Source: SAR202 cluster bacterium bin16
GTDB lineage: Bacteria; Chloroflexota; Dehalococcoidia; Lucifugimonadales; Australimonadaceae
Assembly: GCA_002238425.1 (NCBI GenBank)
Contig: MPMJ01000035.1
Location: 1 to 32,243, forward strand
DNA length: 32,243 nt
Reading direction: 5' to 3'
Below are positions 7,784 to 15,414 of the stretch, one piece after another; positions within the stretch are counted from its first letter, which is position 1; each line of letters begins with the position of its first letter. A program made the position numbers and the translations under genes. The notes below the pieces were generated by a model. That model saw nothing but the letters and a program-made list of their open reading frames with translations, did not search any database and was not told the DNA's origin.

Positions 7784-8289
7784 GGGCGGGCCTGCTTTCG
7801 GCTGCCCTCGAACCGTGTCGAGACCCAGTGCATCGTGACGGGTCCGAGCCGATAACGCGTGACGCTACGGATCGACAGCGAGCCGACGTCCGCGGACGTC
7901 GTGCAGCGTTCCTGGACGAGCCGTCCCAGAGGACGCGACGCCACGATCGCAAACATGGTGTTGGAGAAGGCACGGCTCAACCCCCGGCTGCCGCCCCCTG
8001 CCATGCGATAGCCCCCCAGCGACGCCATGGTCGCGAGTGCTGCGCTCACCACGATGTTGGTCCCGCAGAAGGGGGATACGGCCAGGTTACCCTCTCCCGC
8101 CTGCATCCGCCGGAGCGCCTCGTGCGCAGACTCCTCGACCTGCTGCGTGGGGATGTCGCCGAGCACAAAGAACCCGGGAGGTATCGAATAGCCCGCCACG
8201 GGCCTGCCACTGACTGATGGGGAGAGCAGCAACGCGATGGTCGCGTGCTCCAACCCGTGGTTGCGTTTGGTTTTCTGCCAGGGATTCAA
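7780..8289 (-). CDS. DUF6391-like conserved protein
   Basis: 169 residues. The N-terminus KTKRNHGLEHATIALLLS resembles the H-x-LEHATI motif I associate with DUF6391-type proteins of Chloroflexota and cyanobacteria; this is recall, not a search. A small-residue-rich stretch GTNIVVSAALATMASLGGYRMAGG (about 76-99) and a later hydrophobic part (SNTMFAIVASRPLGRLVQ) could contact the membrane. The function is unknown. The start codon is TTG at 8289 with GGAAGTGAG upstream; no ATG is available in frame. It is convergent with the crotonase gene, sharing 4 bases at the stops. Confidence 0.7.
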   Translation of the reverse strand: MNPWQKTKRNHGLEHATIALLLSPSVSGRPVAGYSIPPGFFVLGDIPTQQVEESAHEALRRMQAGEGNLAVSPFCGTNIVVSAALATMASLGGYRMAGGGSRGLSRAFSNTMFAIVASRPLGRLVQERCTTSADVGSLSIRSVTRYRLGPVTMHWVSTRFEGSRKQARP

Positions 8290-8494
8290 CGCTCACTTCC
8301 ATGCGGCTGGTTTGCCGCCGGCCTTGATTGTATACGTCCGTTGAGGGCGACGCCGGGAGCGGCAGGGTAGGGCAGTGGCACGAGTGCATTTGTCAACGGG
8401 CTGGTGGCAGCATGCCTAACGTCAGGGTGGTGAGCTTTCACTGGAATAACTGTCCACGACCGTGGTGACGGACGCTACCTGGATGCAAGCAGAT

Positions 8495-8523
8495 TTGACA
8501 TGCGGATGTGGGTGGGTAAGACT
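8495..8523 (+). promoter_or_regulatory. Candidate promoter of the cupredoxin lipoprotein gene
   Basis: A perfect TTGACA (8495-8500) is followed after 16-17 bases by TAAGAC/AAGACT, a weak -10. It lies about 33 bases before the ATG at 8556, which has AGGAGG five bases upstream. Confidence 0.45.
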
Positions 8524-8555
8524 ACGGGCGCAGTAACGCCAGCAAGGAGGCTAGC

Positions 8556-9122
8556 ATGCAGAAGAAGTTAATCGGGTTGATGTTAGTGGCCTTGTTGATG
8601 TTCGCGACTATGGCGTGTGATTCAGGTATATCGGAGGAGGACCACGCAGCGGCGGTCGACGCTGCCAGAGCTGAGGGTCTCGCCGCAGGTCAGGCCGAGG
8701 CGGTCGCGGGTATGGAGGCCGTTTCCTCTGTCGGCGTGTCGCTTTCGGAATGGGCGATTTCGGCCACCCCCAATAGCATCCCAGCCGGACTGGTGCGGAT
8801 CACGGCTGCGAATGGTGGTCCGGTCGACCCACATGAGTTGGTCATCTTCAAGACTGATCTGTCTATCGAAGACTTGGAACAGGTCGCCATAGCGAACCCA
8901 GAGGAGCGCGGCTTCCTGCCGGAGGCGGATGTGCCTGGTGCTGAATTCATCGGGGAGATCGAGGAATTCGAGCCCGGTGGAGTAGAGACAGGTGTATTCG
9001 ATCTGGCCCCTGGAAGATACGTGTTCATCTGCAACATCGTGGAGCATTCAGAGGTGGACGAGCAAGGCAACCCCGAGAGTCACTTGCTCGAAGGGATGAG
9101 CATGGAGTTTATCGTCCGCTAG
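8556..9122 (+). CDS. Cupredoxin-like (blue copper) lipoprotein
   Basis: 188 residues. A signal peptide with lipobox FATMAC makes C21 the lipidated residue. A short Ala-rich helix follows, then a beta-sandwich domain (about 58-188). Candidate type-1 copper ligands are visible in the right order: H93 (DPHELVIF), C159 (GRYVFICNIVEH), H164 or H176, and M181 or M183 near the C-terminus. The pattern EW-x-I...P..IPAG.V.....N.G...HEL is common in plastocyanin- and sulfocyanin-like domains. It is probably an anchored electron carrier outside the cytoplasmic membrane. Cytochrome c lipoproteins 1.3-2.5 kb downstream could be partners. Copper binding is inferred from residues only. Confidence 0.75.
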   Translation: MQKKLIGLMLVALLMFATMACDSGISEEDHAAAVDAARAEGLAAGQAEAVAGMEAVSSVGVSLSEWAISATPNSIPAGLVRITAANGGPVDPHELVIFKTDLSIEDLEQVAIANPEERGFLPEADVPGAEFIGEIEEFEPGGVETGVFDLAPGRYVFICNIVEHSEVDEQGNPESHLLEGMSMEFIVR

Positions 9123-9364
9123 AAGTGTGCTGTCACTCCGGCGGGGCTTGTTCGATTGGCCGTCACCTCCCGGCGGCTTGTTGGACAGCCCCGCCCCGCA
9201 AGTCGTGAACCTTTGCGCTGTCCGTACGTGCTCAGCCAGAACGCGGGGCTGGGATTTCCCGGCCCTGTCCTTTTGTGCTTCCTGCTGCTCTCGTTTGGTT
9301 CCCGCAATACAGCACGAGAGTAAGGCCGCTTCATCCGTCACCAGGACCCTTGTGAGTCTTGTAC

Positions 9365-9832
9365 CTACGTGAGTCGGATGATCTCGACGCCGGCGAGCGT
9401 CAGGCCCGTCACGATGGCGCCCGCAATCACCACCCCAGCAGCAATCGCAGGTAACCCGCGGCGAACCGGCTCGTTCAGAGTCCAGACGATGAGCGTGCCG
9501 GTCCACGCGCCGGTAAGGGGCAAGGGTATGGCAACAGCCAGGACGATGCCGAAGAAGCCGTAGCGTTGCACTCGAGGTCCCCACGACTGTTGGATGCGGG
9601 CTGTGCGCCAGCGCAGGAGGCGGCCGACGATGTTCTGCTGCGCTTCCACTCGTGCGCCGGCGGTGCGCAGCGCGAAGAGGATGAACGGCACGGGTACGAC
9701 GTTTCCGACGATGGAAAGGCCAAACGCCTGCGGCCAGGGCATGTCCATGGAGGTGATTGCGAGAGGGATGGAGGCTCGCAGCTCGCCGATAGGCGTCATG
9801 GCGGTCAGCAGAACGATCAGTGCGTCGGGCAA
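9365..9832 (-). CDS. Small multi-drug export family (COG2426) membrane protein
   Basis: 155 residues with about four hydrophobic segments. The sequence TPIGELRASIPLAI near the N-terminus, GNVVPVPFILF in the middle and YGFFGIVLAVAIPLPLTGAWTGTL toward the C-terminus are characteristic of the Sm_multidrug_ex (PF06695) family. The drug-export name comes from old annotation; the true substrate is not established. The start is TTG at 9832 with GAGG seven bases upstream; no ATG is in frame there. It is transcribed divergently from the HTH gene at 10048. Confidence 0.78.
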   Translation of the reverse strand: MPDALIVLLTAMTPIGELRASIPLAITSMDMPWPQAFGLSIVGNVVPVPFILFALRTAGARVEAQQNIVGRLLRWRTARIQQSWGPRVQRYGFFGIVLAVAIPLPLTGAWTGTLIVWTLNEPVRRGLPAIAAGVVIAGAIVTGLTLAGVEIIRLT

Positions 9833-9944
9833 GGGAGAACCTCGGATTGGTTGGCCGCCAGTGGGGCTGGCGAGGGCCGTATTCTACCTGAGTCAAGAGC
9901 GGGTAGGAGAGTGTTCTGGACAGTTCTTATACTTTGTCTAACTA

Positions 9945-9959
9945 TTTGGATAATCCAAA
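9945..9959. promoter_or_regulatory. Perfect 7-1-7 palindrome, candidate operator
   Basis: TTTGGAT-A-ATCCAAA lies between two divergent genes, about 90 bases upstream of the HTH gene. A second overlapping pair, ACTTTG (9931-9936) and CAAAGT (9956-9961), could form an alternative hairpin. GATAAT inside it might serve as a -10. Confidence 0.4.
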
Positions 9960-10047
9960 GTCCGGAAAGTTCGTAAGCTAAACATTGGCACAAGTATCAT
10001 GTGAAGATGTAGAATCTGTCTCAACATTCCGTAAGGGGAGGGTAAGC

Positions 10048-10272
10048 ATGGCGCGCAAGACCCGGCTCATGCGGCAGGTGGAGGAGCGGTTCCATCAACC
10101 GCTCGAACGCCTGTTGCCAGAGAAGATCAACGAAAACGGCCTCTCGGCCACGGCGGCTGAGCTGGAGGTGTCCAAGGCCACACTTGGCTACTGGCTCCTC
10201 AAGCTCGGCATCAACGTCCGGCGTGTTGCACTTGCTCCGGGGGAGACCCTGGAGGTCAAACGGGCAAGCTGA
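10048..10272 (+). CDS. Small helix-turn-helix protein
   Basis: 74 residues, basic. Residues about 35-60 (GLSATAAELEVSKATLGYWLLKLGI) form a textbook helix-turn-helix: helix, tight turn at EVS, then a recognition helix. The N-terminus is a basic amphipathic helix (RKTRLMRQVEERFHQPLERLL), possibly for dimerisation. ATG 10048 is preceded by GGGGAGGG; an open frame further upstream lacks a ribosome site. It is a single-gene unit, closed by the intrinsic terminator at 10291. No target is known. The perfect palindrome upstream is a natural candidate for autoregulation, by inference. Confidence 0.78.
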   Translation: MARKTRLMRQVEERFHQPLERLLPEKINENGLSATAAELEVSKATLGYWLLKLGINVRRVALAPGETLEVKRAS

Positions 10273-10290
10273 GCAACGTCTCCTGACGCA

Positions 10291-10342
10291 AAGAGAGGCG
10301 GAGCAGCGGTCTGGGGAGACGCTGCATCCGCCTCTCTTTTTA
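10291..10342 (+). terminator. Intrinsic terminator after the HTH gene
   Basis: Arm AAGAGAGGCGGAGCAGCG (10291-10308) pairs with CGCTGC-A-TCCGCCTCTCTT (10320-10338), with one bulged A, followed by a run of five T. A very stable stem with a U-tract. Confidence 0.92.
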
Positions 10343-10387
10343 TGGCTGCCAAACGAAAGGGGTGCAGCGTACTCCGGTGCATCTCCC

Positions 10388-10417
10388 TTGACACGGCGGA
10401 GCGGCGAGTGGTAAACA
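10388..10417 (+). promoter_or_regulatory. Candidate promoter of cytochrome lipoprotein gene 1
   Basis: TTGACA (10388-10393), an 18-base spacer and TAAACA (10412-10417) precede the GTG at 10457. A CRP/FNR-type palindrome directly follows the -10. Confidence 0.55.
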
Positions 10418-10418
10418 A

Positions 10419-10434
10419 TGTGATAGAAATCACA
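10419..10434. promoter_or_regulatory. CRP/FNR-family-type palindromic operator
   Basis: TGTGAT-AGAA-ATCACA is a perfect palindrome and exactly matches the TGTGA-N6-TCACA pattern of CRP sites. Placed just downstream of the -10 it would block transcription if the mapped promoter is right, or activate a promoter further down. Confidence 0.6.
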
Positions 10435-10456
10435 ACTACTCCTAACAAGAGGCCCC

Positions 10457-10948
10457 GTGCGATTCCGCCGTCCGATACTCCCCATACTGCTCCCTATTAC
10501 AGCCCTGGCCGTGCTTGCTAGTGCCGTTACTGCATGCGGGGGCACCAGCCTTGTTGCGACACCCGAGTGTTATCTTGCGCAGGAGGGGCAGGTCGTTGGC
10601 GCGGCGGGCATCGACTGCGAGCCGCCGGATGATGTGGAAGTGCTGCCGACCCCGACGCCCACACCTGCTTCGGGTGGGGGTGGAAACGACGGCAGGGTAC
10701 TCTTCATCACGTATGCCTGCGCAACCTGCCATGAGCTGGACAGCCTTCCTCAGTCCAGGGGCAGTAGCGACGGTCCGAAACTGGCAGGCATAGGCGCGAA
10801 GGGCTCGGACTACATCCGTGAGTCGATCCTCACCCCGTCCGCCGAAGTTGTCGAAGGCTACGAGGACGGACTGATGCCGCAGGACTTCGCTACGCAACTC
10901 TCCGCCGATGAGCTGGACACGCTTGTTACCTTCCTGTTGAGCCAGTAG
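10457..10948 (+). CDS. Monoheme cytochrome c lipoprotein (copy 1)
   Basis: 163 residues. The signal peptide ends in lipobox VTAC, placing the lipid on C27. A Pro-Thr linker (about 62-70) leads to a class-I cytochrome c domain with heme motif CATCH (about residue 88-92), a DGPKLAGIGAKGSDYIRESIL segment and a likely distal axial Met in GLMPQDF. The C-terminus LSADELDTLVTFLLSQ is the usual cytochrome c helix. It is an anchored one-electron carrier outside the membrane. GTG start with AAGAGG upstream. A close paralogue follows 104 bases later, and a cupredoxin gene lies upstream, suggesting an electron-transfer module. Confidence 0.86.
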   Translation: MRFRRPILPILLPITALAVLASAVTACGGTSLVATPECYLAQEGQVVGAAGIDCEPPDDVEVLPTPTPTPASGGGGNDGRVLFITYACATCHELDSLPQSRGSSDGPKLAGIGAKGSDYIRESILTPSAEVVEGYEDGLMPQDFATQLSADELDTLVTFLLSQ

Positions 10949-11052
10949 GAGCCGAGAGCGGCTACGAGTTCCCCCCAACTGCAAGCCATCTCTGGTGCCC
11001 CTTGGCCGTTCGCGTAGTGCAATTGACACTGATTAAACGAGGGTGATACAAG

Positions 11053-11589
11053 GTGGTAGAGGCTACTACTGACACTTCCCCCCTCCCAACTGGAGTTCGC
11101 TTGCGATTCTGGCGTCCGACGCTCCCTAAGCCATTCAGTATGGCAGCCGTCGCTTTGCTTGCCGTCAGCATTACGGCATGCGGGGGGTCCAGCGTCGTTG
11201 CGACACCCGAGTGCTACCTAGCCCAGGAAGGGCAGATCGTTGGCGCGACAGGATCCGATTGCGAGCCGCCGGACGACGTGGAAGTCCTGCCGACTCCCAC
11301 GCCTACGCCTGCTCAAACGGGCGGTAGCGACGGCAGGGTGCTCTTCATCACGCTCGGCTGTGCCACCTGTCACGAATTGGACACTGTTACTCAGTCGGAA
11401 GGCAGCGATGCAGGGCCGGCACTCAACGGCATCAACGCGAAGGGCGCTGACTACATCCGCGAGTCGATCCTGAACCCATCCGCCGAGGTCGTCGAGGGCT
11501 ACGTGGACGGCCTGATGCCGCAGGACTTCGAGACTCAGCTCACCCCTGACGAACTGGACACGCTGGTCACCTTCCTGTCGAGCCAGTAA
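11053..11589 (+). CDS. Monoheme cytochrome c lipoprotein (copy 2)
   Basis: Up to 178 residues. Nearly the same as the preceding gene: lipobox ITAC, SSVVATPECYLAQEGQIVGA, a Pro-Thr linker, heme motif CATCH, GLMPQDF with probable axial Met, and C-terminus LTPDELDTLVTFLSSQ. The start is ambiguous. GTG at 11053 has GAGGGTG seven bases upstream. TTG at 11101 has GGAG five bases upstream and gives MRFWRPTLP, which aligns residue for residue with the MRFRRPILP start of copy 1 and again puts the lipidated Cys at 27. It arose by tandem duplication and has diverged mainly in the linker and signal region. It may have its own promoter in the 104-base gap. Confidence 0.85.
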   Translation: MVEATTDTSPLPTGVRLRFWRPTLPKPFSMAAVALLAVSITACGGSSVVATPECYLAQEGQIVGATGSDCEPPDDVEVLPTPTPTPAQTGGSDGRVLFITLGCATCHELDTVTQSEGSDAGPALNGINAKGADYIRESILNPSAEVVEGYVDGLMPQDFETQLTPDELDTLVTFLSSQ

Positions 11590-11653
11590 GTCACCACGGG
11601 GCCCTGGTCAGCGCGCTGGGACACCCACCCTCAGCTTTTCCTCAGCCTGTTCG

Positions 11654-11683
11654 TTGACCCTTTCTCGGCGCGTCCCCTATACT
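11654..11683 (+). promoter_or_regulatory. Sigma-70-type promoter of dnaN
   Basis: TTGACC (11654-11659), an 18-base spacer and TATACT (11678-11683) lie about 60 bases before the dnaN ATG. Confidence 0.75.
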
Positions 11684-11744
11684 GCGCTGCCAGTGCGGTT
11701 AGAGGTTTTTCTTCCGCAAAACCACAACGTATTGAGGTTTCGAG

Positions 11745-12875
11745 ATGCAGTTACACTGCCTACAGGAGAATCTCAGCCAGGGACTCAGCATCGTGCAGCC
11801 AGCGGTTGCCACGCGTACGACGCTCCCCATCACGCAACACGTTCTCCTCGCCACGGACGAAGGCCGGCTGAAGCTCTCTGCCACCAACCTGGAAGTCGCC
11901 ATCAGCACGTGGATAGGTGCCGACATCCAAGAAGAAGGCGCGGTAACGATTCCAGCGAGGCTGCTGACCGACTTCGTCAACTCGCTTGGGCGGCAGACCA
12001 TCAAGGTGCAGACCGCTTCCCAGGGAGGCGGCATCTCAGTCGAGGGAGACCGCACGAAGGCCAACATCAACGGCACGAGTGCCGAGGAGTTTCCTCCCAT
12101 CCCCGCCATAGATCAGGGCGTCTCGACAAAGATGTCGGGCAGGGCGCTGCGGGATGCGATCCATCAGGTCGTGCTCGCCGCGGCGGTCGAGGACTCGCGT
12201 CCGGTGCTCACCGGCGTGAACATCGAGCTCGACGGCACGAACGTCACCTTCGCTGCTGCTGACGGCTTCCGCCTCGCAGTGCGCAAGGCCCAGCTGCTGG
12301 AGCCTGCCAGTGAGAAGGTCTCGGTCATCGTTCCGGCCCGCACGCTCTCCGACATCGAGCGTCTCCTGGACGGAGACGACCCAGTCGACATCGTGGTGAC
12401 GACCCAGCGAAGCCAGATCCTCTTCCGTTTCAAGAACATCGAGGTGGTTTCGCAGCTCATCCAGGGAACGTTCCCCAACTACGCGCAGCTCATCCCCCAG
12501 GAGCACGGGACGCGCGCCATCATCGGCCTGAACGAACTGCAGCGCGCGACCCGAACGGCGGCCATCTTTGCGAAGGACGGCTCCGGCATCATCAGGTTGC
12601 AGATGAGCGCGGAGGGCGGCGCCCCGGGAGTCCTCACGATATCGTCACGCGCGGAAGAGGTCGGCGACAACACCGGCAGCCTCGAAGCGGACGTTGAGGG
12701 AGCCGAAGGGAAGATCGCGTTCAGCAGCCGCTACCTGAGCGACGTGCTCAGCGTCATCGGCAAAGATAAGGTGGCGCTGGAGATGACCACTTCGTCGAGT
12801 CCGGGCGTGATCCGTCCTGTGGACGACGGCGGGGAATACGTCCACGTCGTAATGCCTATGTTCGTTCAGTGGTGA
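11745..12875 (+). CDS. dnaN: DNA polymerase III beta subunit (sliding clamp)
   Basis: 376 residues, the standard length, with three repeated clamp domains (about 1-125, 130-250, 255-376). Diagnostic segments include LPITQHVLLATDEGRLKLSATNLEVAI, ALRDAIHQVVLAAAVEDSRPVLTGVNIELDG and the C-terminal PGVIRPVDDGGEYVHVVMPMFVQ, where the conserved hydrophobic pocket and the final M-P-(M/V) strand lie. The ring dimer tethers the replicative polymerase to DNA. It is not beside dnaA or recF here; it stands between cytochrome genes and a transport protein with its own strong promoter. GAGG upstream of ATG 11745 supports the start. Confidence 0.96.
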   Translation: MQLHCLQENLSQGLSIVQPAVATRTTLPITQHVLLATDEGRLKLSATNLEVAISTWIGADIQEEGAVTIPARLLTDFVNSLGRQTIKVQTASQGGGISVEGDRTKANINGTSAEEFPPIPAIDQGVSTKMSGRALRDAIHQVVLAAAVEDSRPVLTGVNIELDGTNVTFAAADGFRLAVRKAQLLEPASEKVSVIVPARTLSDIERLLDGDDPVDIVVTTQRSQILFRFKNIEVVSQLIQGTFPNYAQLIPQEHGTRAIIGLNELQRATRTAAIFAKDGSGIIRLQMSAEGGAPGVLTISSRAEEVGDNTGSLEADVEGAEGKIAFSSRYLSDVLSVIGKDKVALEMTTSSSPGVIRPVDDGGEYVHVVMPMFVQW

Positions 12876-12911
12876 GCTGAGCGACTCCACAAACTCTTCA
12901 TTCGAGGGAAC

Positions 12912-15359
12912 ATGATGCAGACAATCGGAGTTCGCATCGGGTACGTGCTTGTCTTGGTCGCGATGCTCGCATTGCTCCTGGGAGCTTGTGAGGGCGATGA
13001 CCCCACACCCACGCCAACCCCTACAACAGCACCAGCGGCGGCGGAACCCCTGGAGCCGGTGAAGATTGGCTCGCTCATGGACTTTACCGGAGAACTGGGT
13101 GAATTCGGCGGCCCCATGAACGATGCGGTCCTCCTTGCTGCCGAACACATCAATGAGGCAGGTGGCGTGCTCGGGGGGCGAGAGATCGAGATCGTCGCGG
13201 AAGATGGAGCTACCAGCGACGTCACCTCCGTTGATGCGGCTCGAAAACTCGTGAACGTGGATGGCGTCTCGGCGCTGATAGGGCCCCTGGCGAGCGGTAT
13301 CACGCTCGCCGTCGCGAACGCCGTCACGATAGATAATCAGGTCCCACAGATCTCACCGTCTGCGACATCGCCGGCGTTGACGCTGCTGGACGATGACGAC
13401 TTCGTCTTCCGCACTGCGCCTTCCGATGCGTTCCAGGGTGTGATATTGGCTGAACTTGCGTACGAGCTCGGGTACCGGAACGCGGGAGCACTGTTCGTCA
13501 ACAATCCATATGGACAGGGGCTTGCAGACCAGTTCACAGCGTCGTTCCAGGCATTGGGCGGGCAGGTGACTGCCATATCCCATGAGTCGGGGCAGCCTTC
13601 CTACGCTTCCGAACTGGCGCGTGTAACCGAGAATGACCCCGACGTGCTGGTTGCGGTCAGCTATCCGGTCAGTGCGGGTGTGTATATCCGTGAGGCTATC
13701 GAGAGCGGGGCCGCGGACACGTTCCTGTTCGTGGACGGGAGCAAGTCCGAGGACCTGATAGATGCGGTTGGCGCAGGGAGCCTCGAAGGGATGTACGGCA
13801 CCGCGCCCGGCGCAGTGGAGAGCGAGGCAACGGCGCAGTTCGCAAGCGACTACGCCTCAGCGCATGGAGACAGCTCGCTTCCGTTCATCAGGGAGTCCTA
13901 CGACGCGATGGCCATATTCGGTCTCGCCGTCCAGGCTGCGGGTTCGGACGATCCCGTTGCAGTCAGAGACGCGATGCGCGCCGTAGCGGGTCCGCCGGGA
14001 GTGGAAGTCGGGCCCGGAGCGGCAGAGTTGGCGCGCGCGCTGCAGTTGCTGCAGGACGGGCAGGAGATCAACTACCAGGGCGCGAGCGGTCCCGTTGACC
14101 TGGATGAGAACGGCGACGTAAGCGGCGCGATGGAGATATGGAAGATCGCCGGCGGAGCTCTCGTCTCCGAGAGCGTCGTGACCGAACCCGGAACTGTCTC
14201 GGTTGCACCAGCTCCCCCCAAGGAACCGGTGAAGGTCGGTTCGGTGATGGACTTCACCGGTGAGCTGGGCGAATTTGGCGGCCCCATGAACGACGCAGTC
14301 CTCCTTGCAGCCGGGCACATCAATGCGGCAGGCGGTGTGCTGGGCGGGCGCGAGATCGAGGTCGTTTCGGAGGACGGCGCCACCAGCGACGTTACTGCCG
14401 TTGACGCCGCGCGCAAGCTGGTAAACGTGGATGGAGTCTCCGCGCTGATCGGACCTCTGGCCAGCGGGATCACGCTCGCCGTTGCGAACGCCGTCACCAT
14501 CCCCAACCAGGTACCTGAGATATCCCCGTCAGCAACCTCACCGGCGCTGACGGTGCTGGAAGACGACGACTTCATCTTCCGCACCGCTCCATCCGACGCG
14601 TTCCAAGGCGTGGTCCTCGCAAACCTTGCGCGCGGACTTGGCTATCAGAATGCTGCCGTCCTGTTTGTGAACAACCCCTACGGGCAGGGGCTTGCAGACC
14701 AGTTCACAGCGTCGTTCCAGGCGTTGGGCGGGCAGGTGACTGCCGTATCCCATGAGTCGGGCCAACCTTCATACGCTTCGGAACTCTCCCGGGCAACCGC
14801 CAACGACCCCGACGTGCTGGTTGCGATCAGCTACCCAGTCAGCGCCGGCGTCTATGTCCGTGAGGCGATCGAGAGCGGAGCTGCGGATACGTTCCTGTTC
14901 GTGGACGGGAGCAAGTCTGAAGAATTGATAGCGGCAGTGGGCGCCGACAGCCTCGAAGGGATGTACGGGACCGCGCCCGGCGCGGTGGAGAGCGAGGCAA
15001 CGGCGCAGTTCGCCAGTGATTACGCCGCCGCGTACGGGGACAGTTCGCTTCCATTCATCAGGGAGTCCTACGACGCTATGGCGATCTTCGGTCTCGCTAT
15101 CGAGGCAGCGGGCTCAGACGACCCCATCGCGATCCGAGACGCGATGCGCGCGGTGGCGGGCCCGCCGGGCGTTCAGGTCGGTCCCGGAGCGGTAGAGTTT
15201 GCGCGCGCACTGCAATTGCTGCAGGACGGCCAGGAGATCAACTACCAGGGCGCCAGTGGCCCTGTTGATCTGGACGAGAACGGCGACGTGAGCGGCGCGA
15301 TGGAGATATGGAAGATCGCCGGAGGCCAGATCGTCACCGAGCGCGTCATCACCGAATAA
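12912..15359 (+). CDS. Double-domain branched-chain amino-acid-type ABC substrate-binding lipoprotein
   Basis: 815 residues, about twice the usual LivJ length. Lipobox LLLGAC places the lipid on C26, followed by a Pro-Thr linker. Two type-I periplasmic-binding domains follow: about 48-430 (EPVKIGSLMDFTGELGEFGG...) and about 438-815 (EPVKVGSVMDFTGELGEFGG...), offset by exactly 390 residues and by eye nearly nine-tenths identical. Each has LIGPLASGITLAVANAVT and QVP.ISPSATSPAL ligand-cleft segments and ends MEIWKIAGG. A short linker EPGTVSVAPAPPK joins them. The livGFHM operon faces it convergently and is the obvious partner. Substrate could be branched-chain amino acids, amides or another small polar solute. 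GAGGG precedes the ATG pair at 12912/12915. Confidence 0.9.
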   Translation: MMQTIGVRIGYVLVLVAMLALLLGACEGDDPTPTPTPTTAPAAAEPLEPVKIGSLMDFTGELGEFGGPMNDAVLLAAEHINEAGGVLGGREIEIVAEDGATSDVTSVDAARKLVNVDGVSALIGPLASGITLAVANAVTIDNQVPQISPSATSPALTLLDDDDFVFRTAPSDAFQGVILAELAYELGYRNAGALFVNNPYGQGLADQFTASFQALGGQVTAISHESGQPSYASELARVTENDPDVLVAVSYPVSAGVYIREAIESGAADTFLFVDGSKSEDLIDAVGAGSLEGMYGTAPGAVESEATAQFASDYASAHGDSSLPFIRESYDAMAIFGLAVQAAGSDDPVAVRDAMRAVAGPPGVEVGPGAAELARALQLLQDGQEINYQGASGPVDLDENGDVSGAMEIWKIAGGALVSESVVTEPGTVSVAPAPPKEPVKVGSVMDFTGELGEFGGPMNDAVLLAAGHINAAGGVLGGREIEVVSEDGATSDVTAVDAARKLVNVDGVSALIGPLASGITLAVANAVTIPNQVPEISPSATSPALTVLEDDDFIFRTAPSDAFQGVVLANLARGLGYQNAAVLFVNNPYGQGLADQFTASFQALGGQVTAVSHESGQPSYASELSRATANDPDVLVAISYPVSAGVYVREAIESGAADTFLFVDGSKSEELIAAVGADSLEGMYGTAPGAVESEATAQFASDYAAAYGDSSLPFIRESYDAMAIFGLAIEAAGSDDPIAIRDAMRAVAGPPGVQVGPGAVEFARALQLLQDGQEINYQGASGPVDLDENGDVSGAMEIWKIAGGQIVTERVITE
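13053..15359 (+). repeat. 1170-bp tandem internal duplication encoding two binding domains
   Basis: Copy 1 runs about 13053-14222 and copy 2 from 14223 to the end of the gene, with a constant 1170-bp offset. Most of the alignment shows many silent differences, but 13515-13591 versus 14685-14761 has only two or three mismatches, suggesting a gene-conversion patch. Confidence 0.9.
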
Positions 15360-15382
15360 CCTCCCGCGGCATAGAGACGGTC

Positions 15383-15413
15383 AGCAGGCAGCGCCAGAGG
15401 GGCGCTGCCTGCT
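15383..15413. terminator. Bidirectional hairpin between convergent transport genes
   Basis: AGCAGGCAGCGCC (15383-15395) and GGCGCTGCCTGCT (15401-15413) form a perfect 13-bp stem with a 5-base loop. It sits between the two convergent stop codons (15359 and 15415). There is no clear T-run, so it may terminate weakly or protect transcript ends. Confidence 0.7.
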
Positions 15414-15414
15414 C

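Noticed and set aside
9123..9364. Small genes between the cupredoxin and the small export-family gene
   Set aside because: The open frames lack ribosome sites and protein-like composition; nothing is supported.
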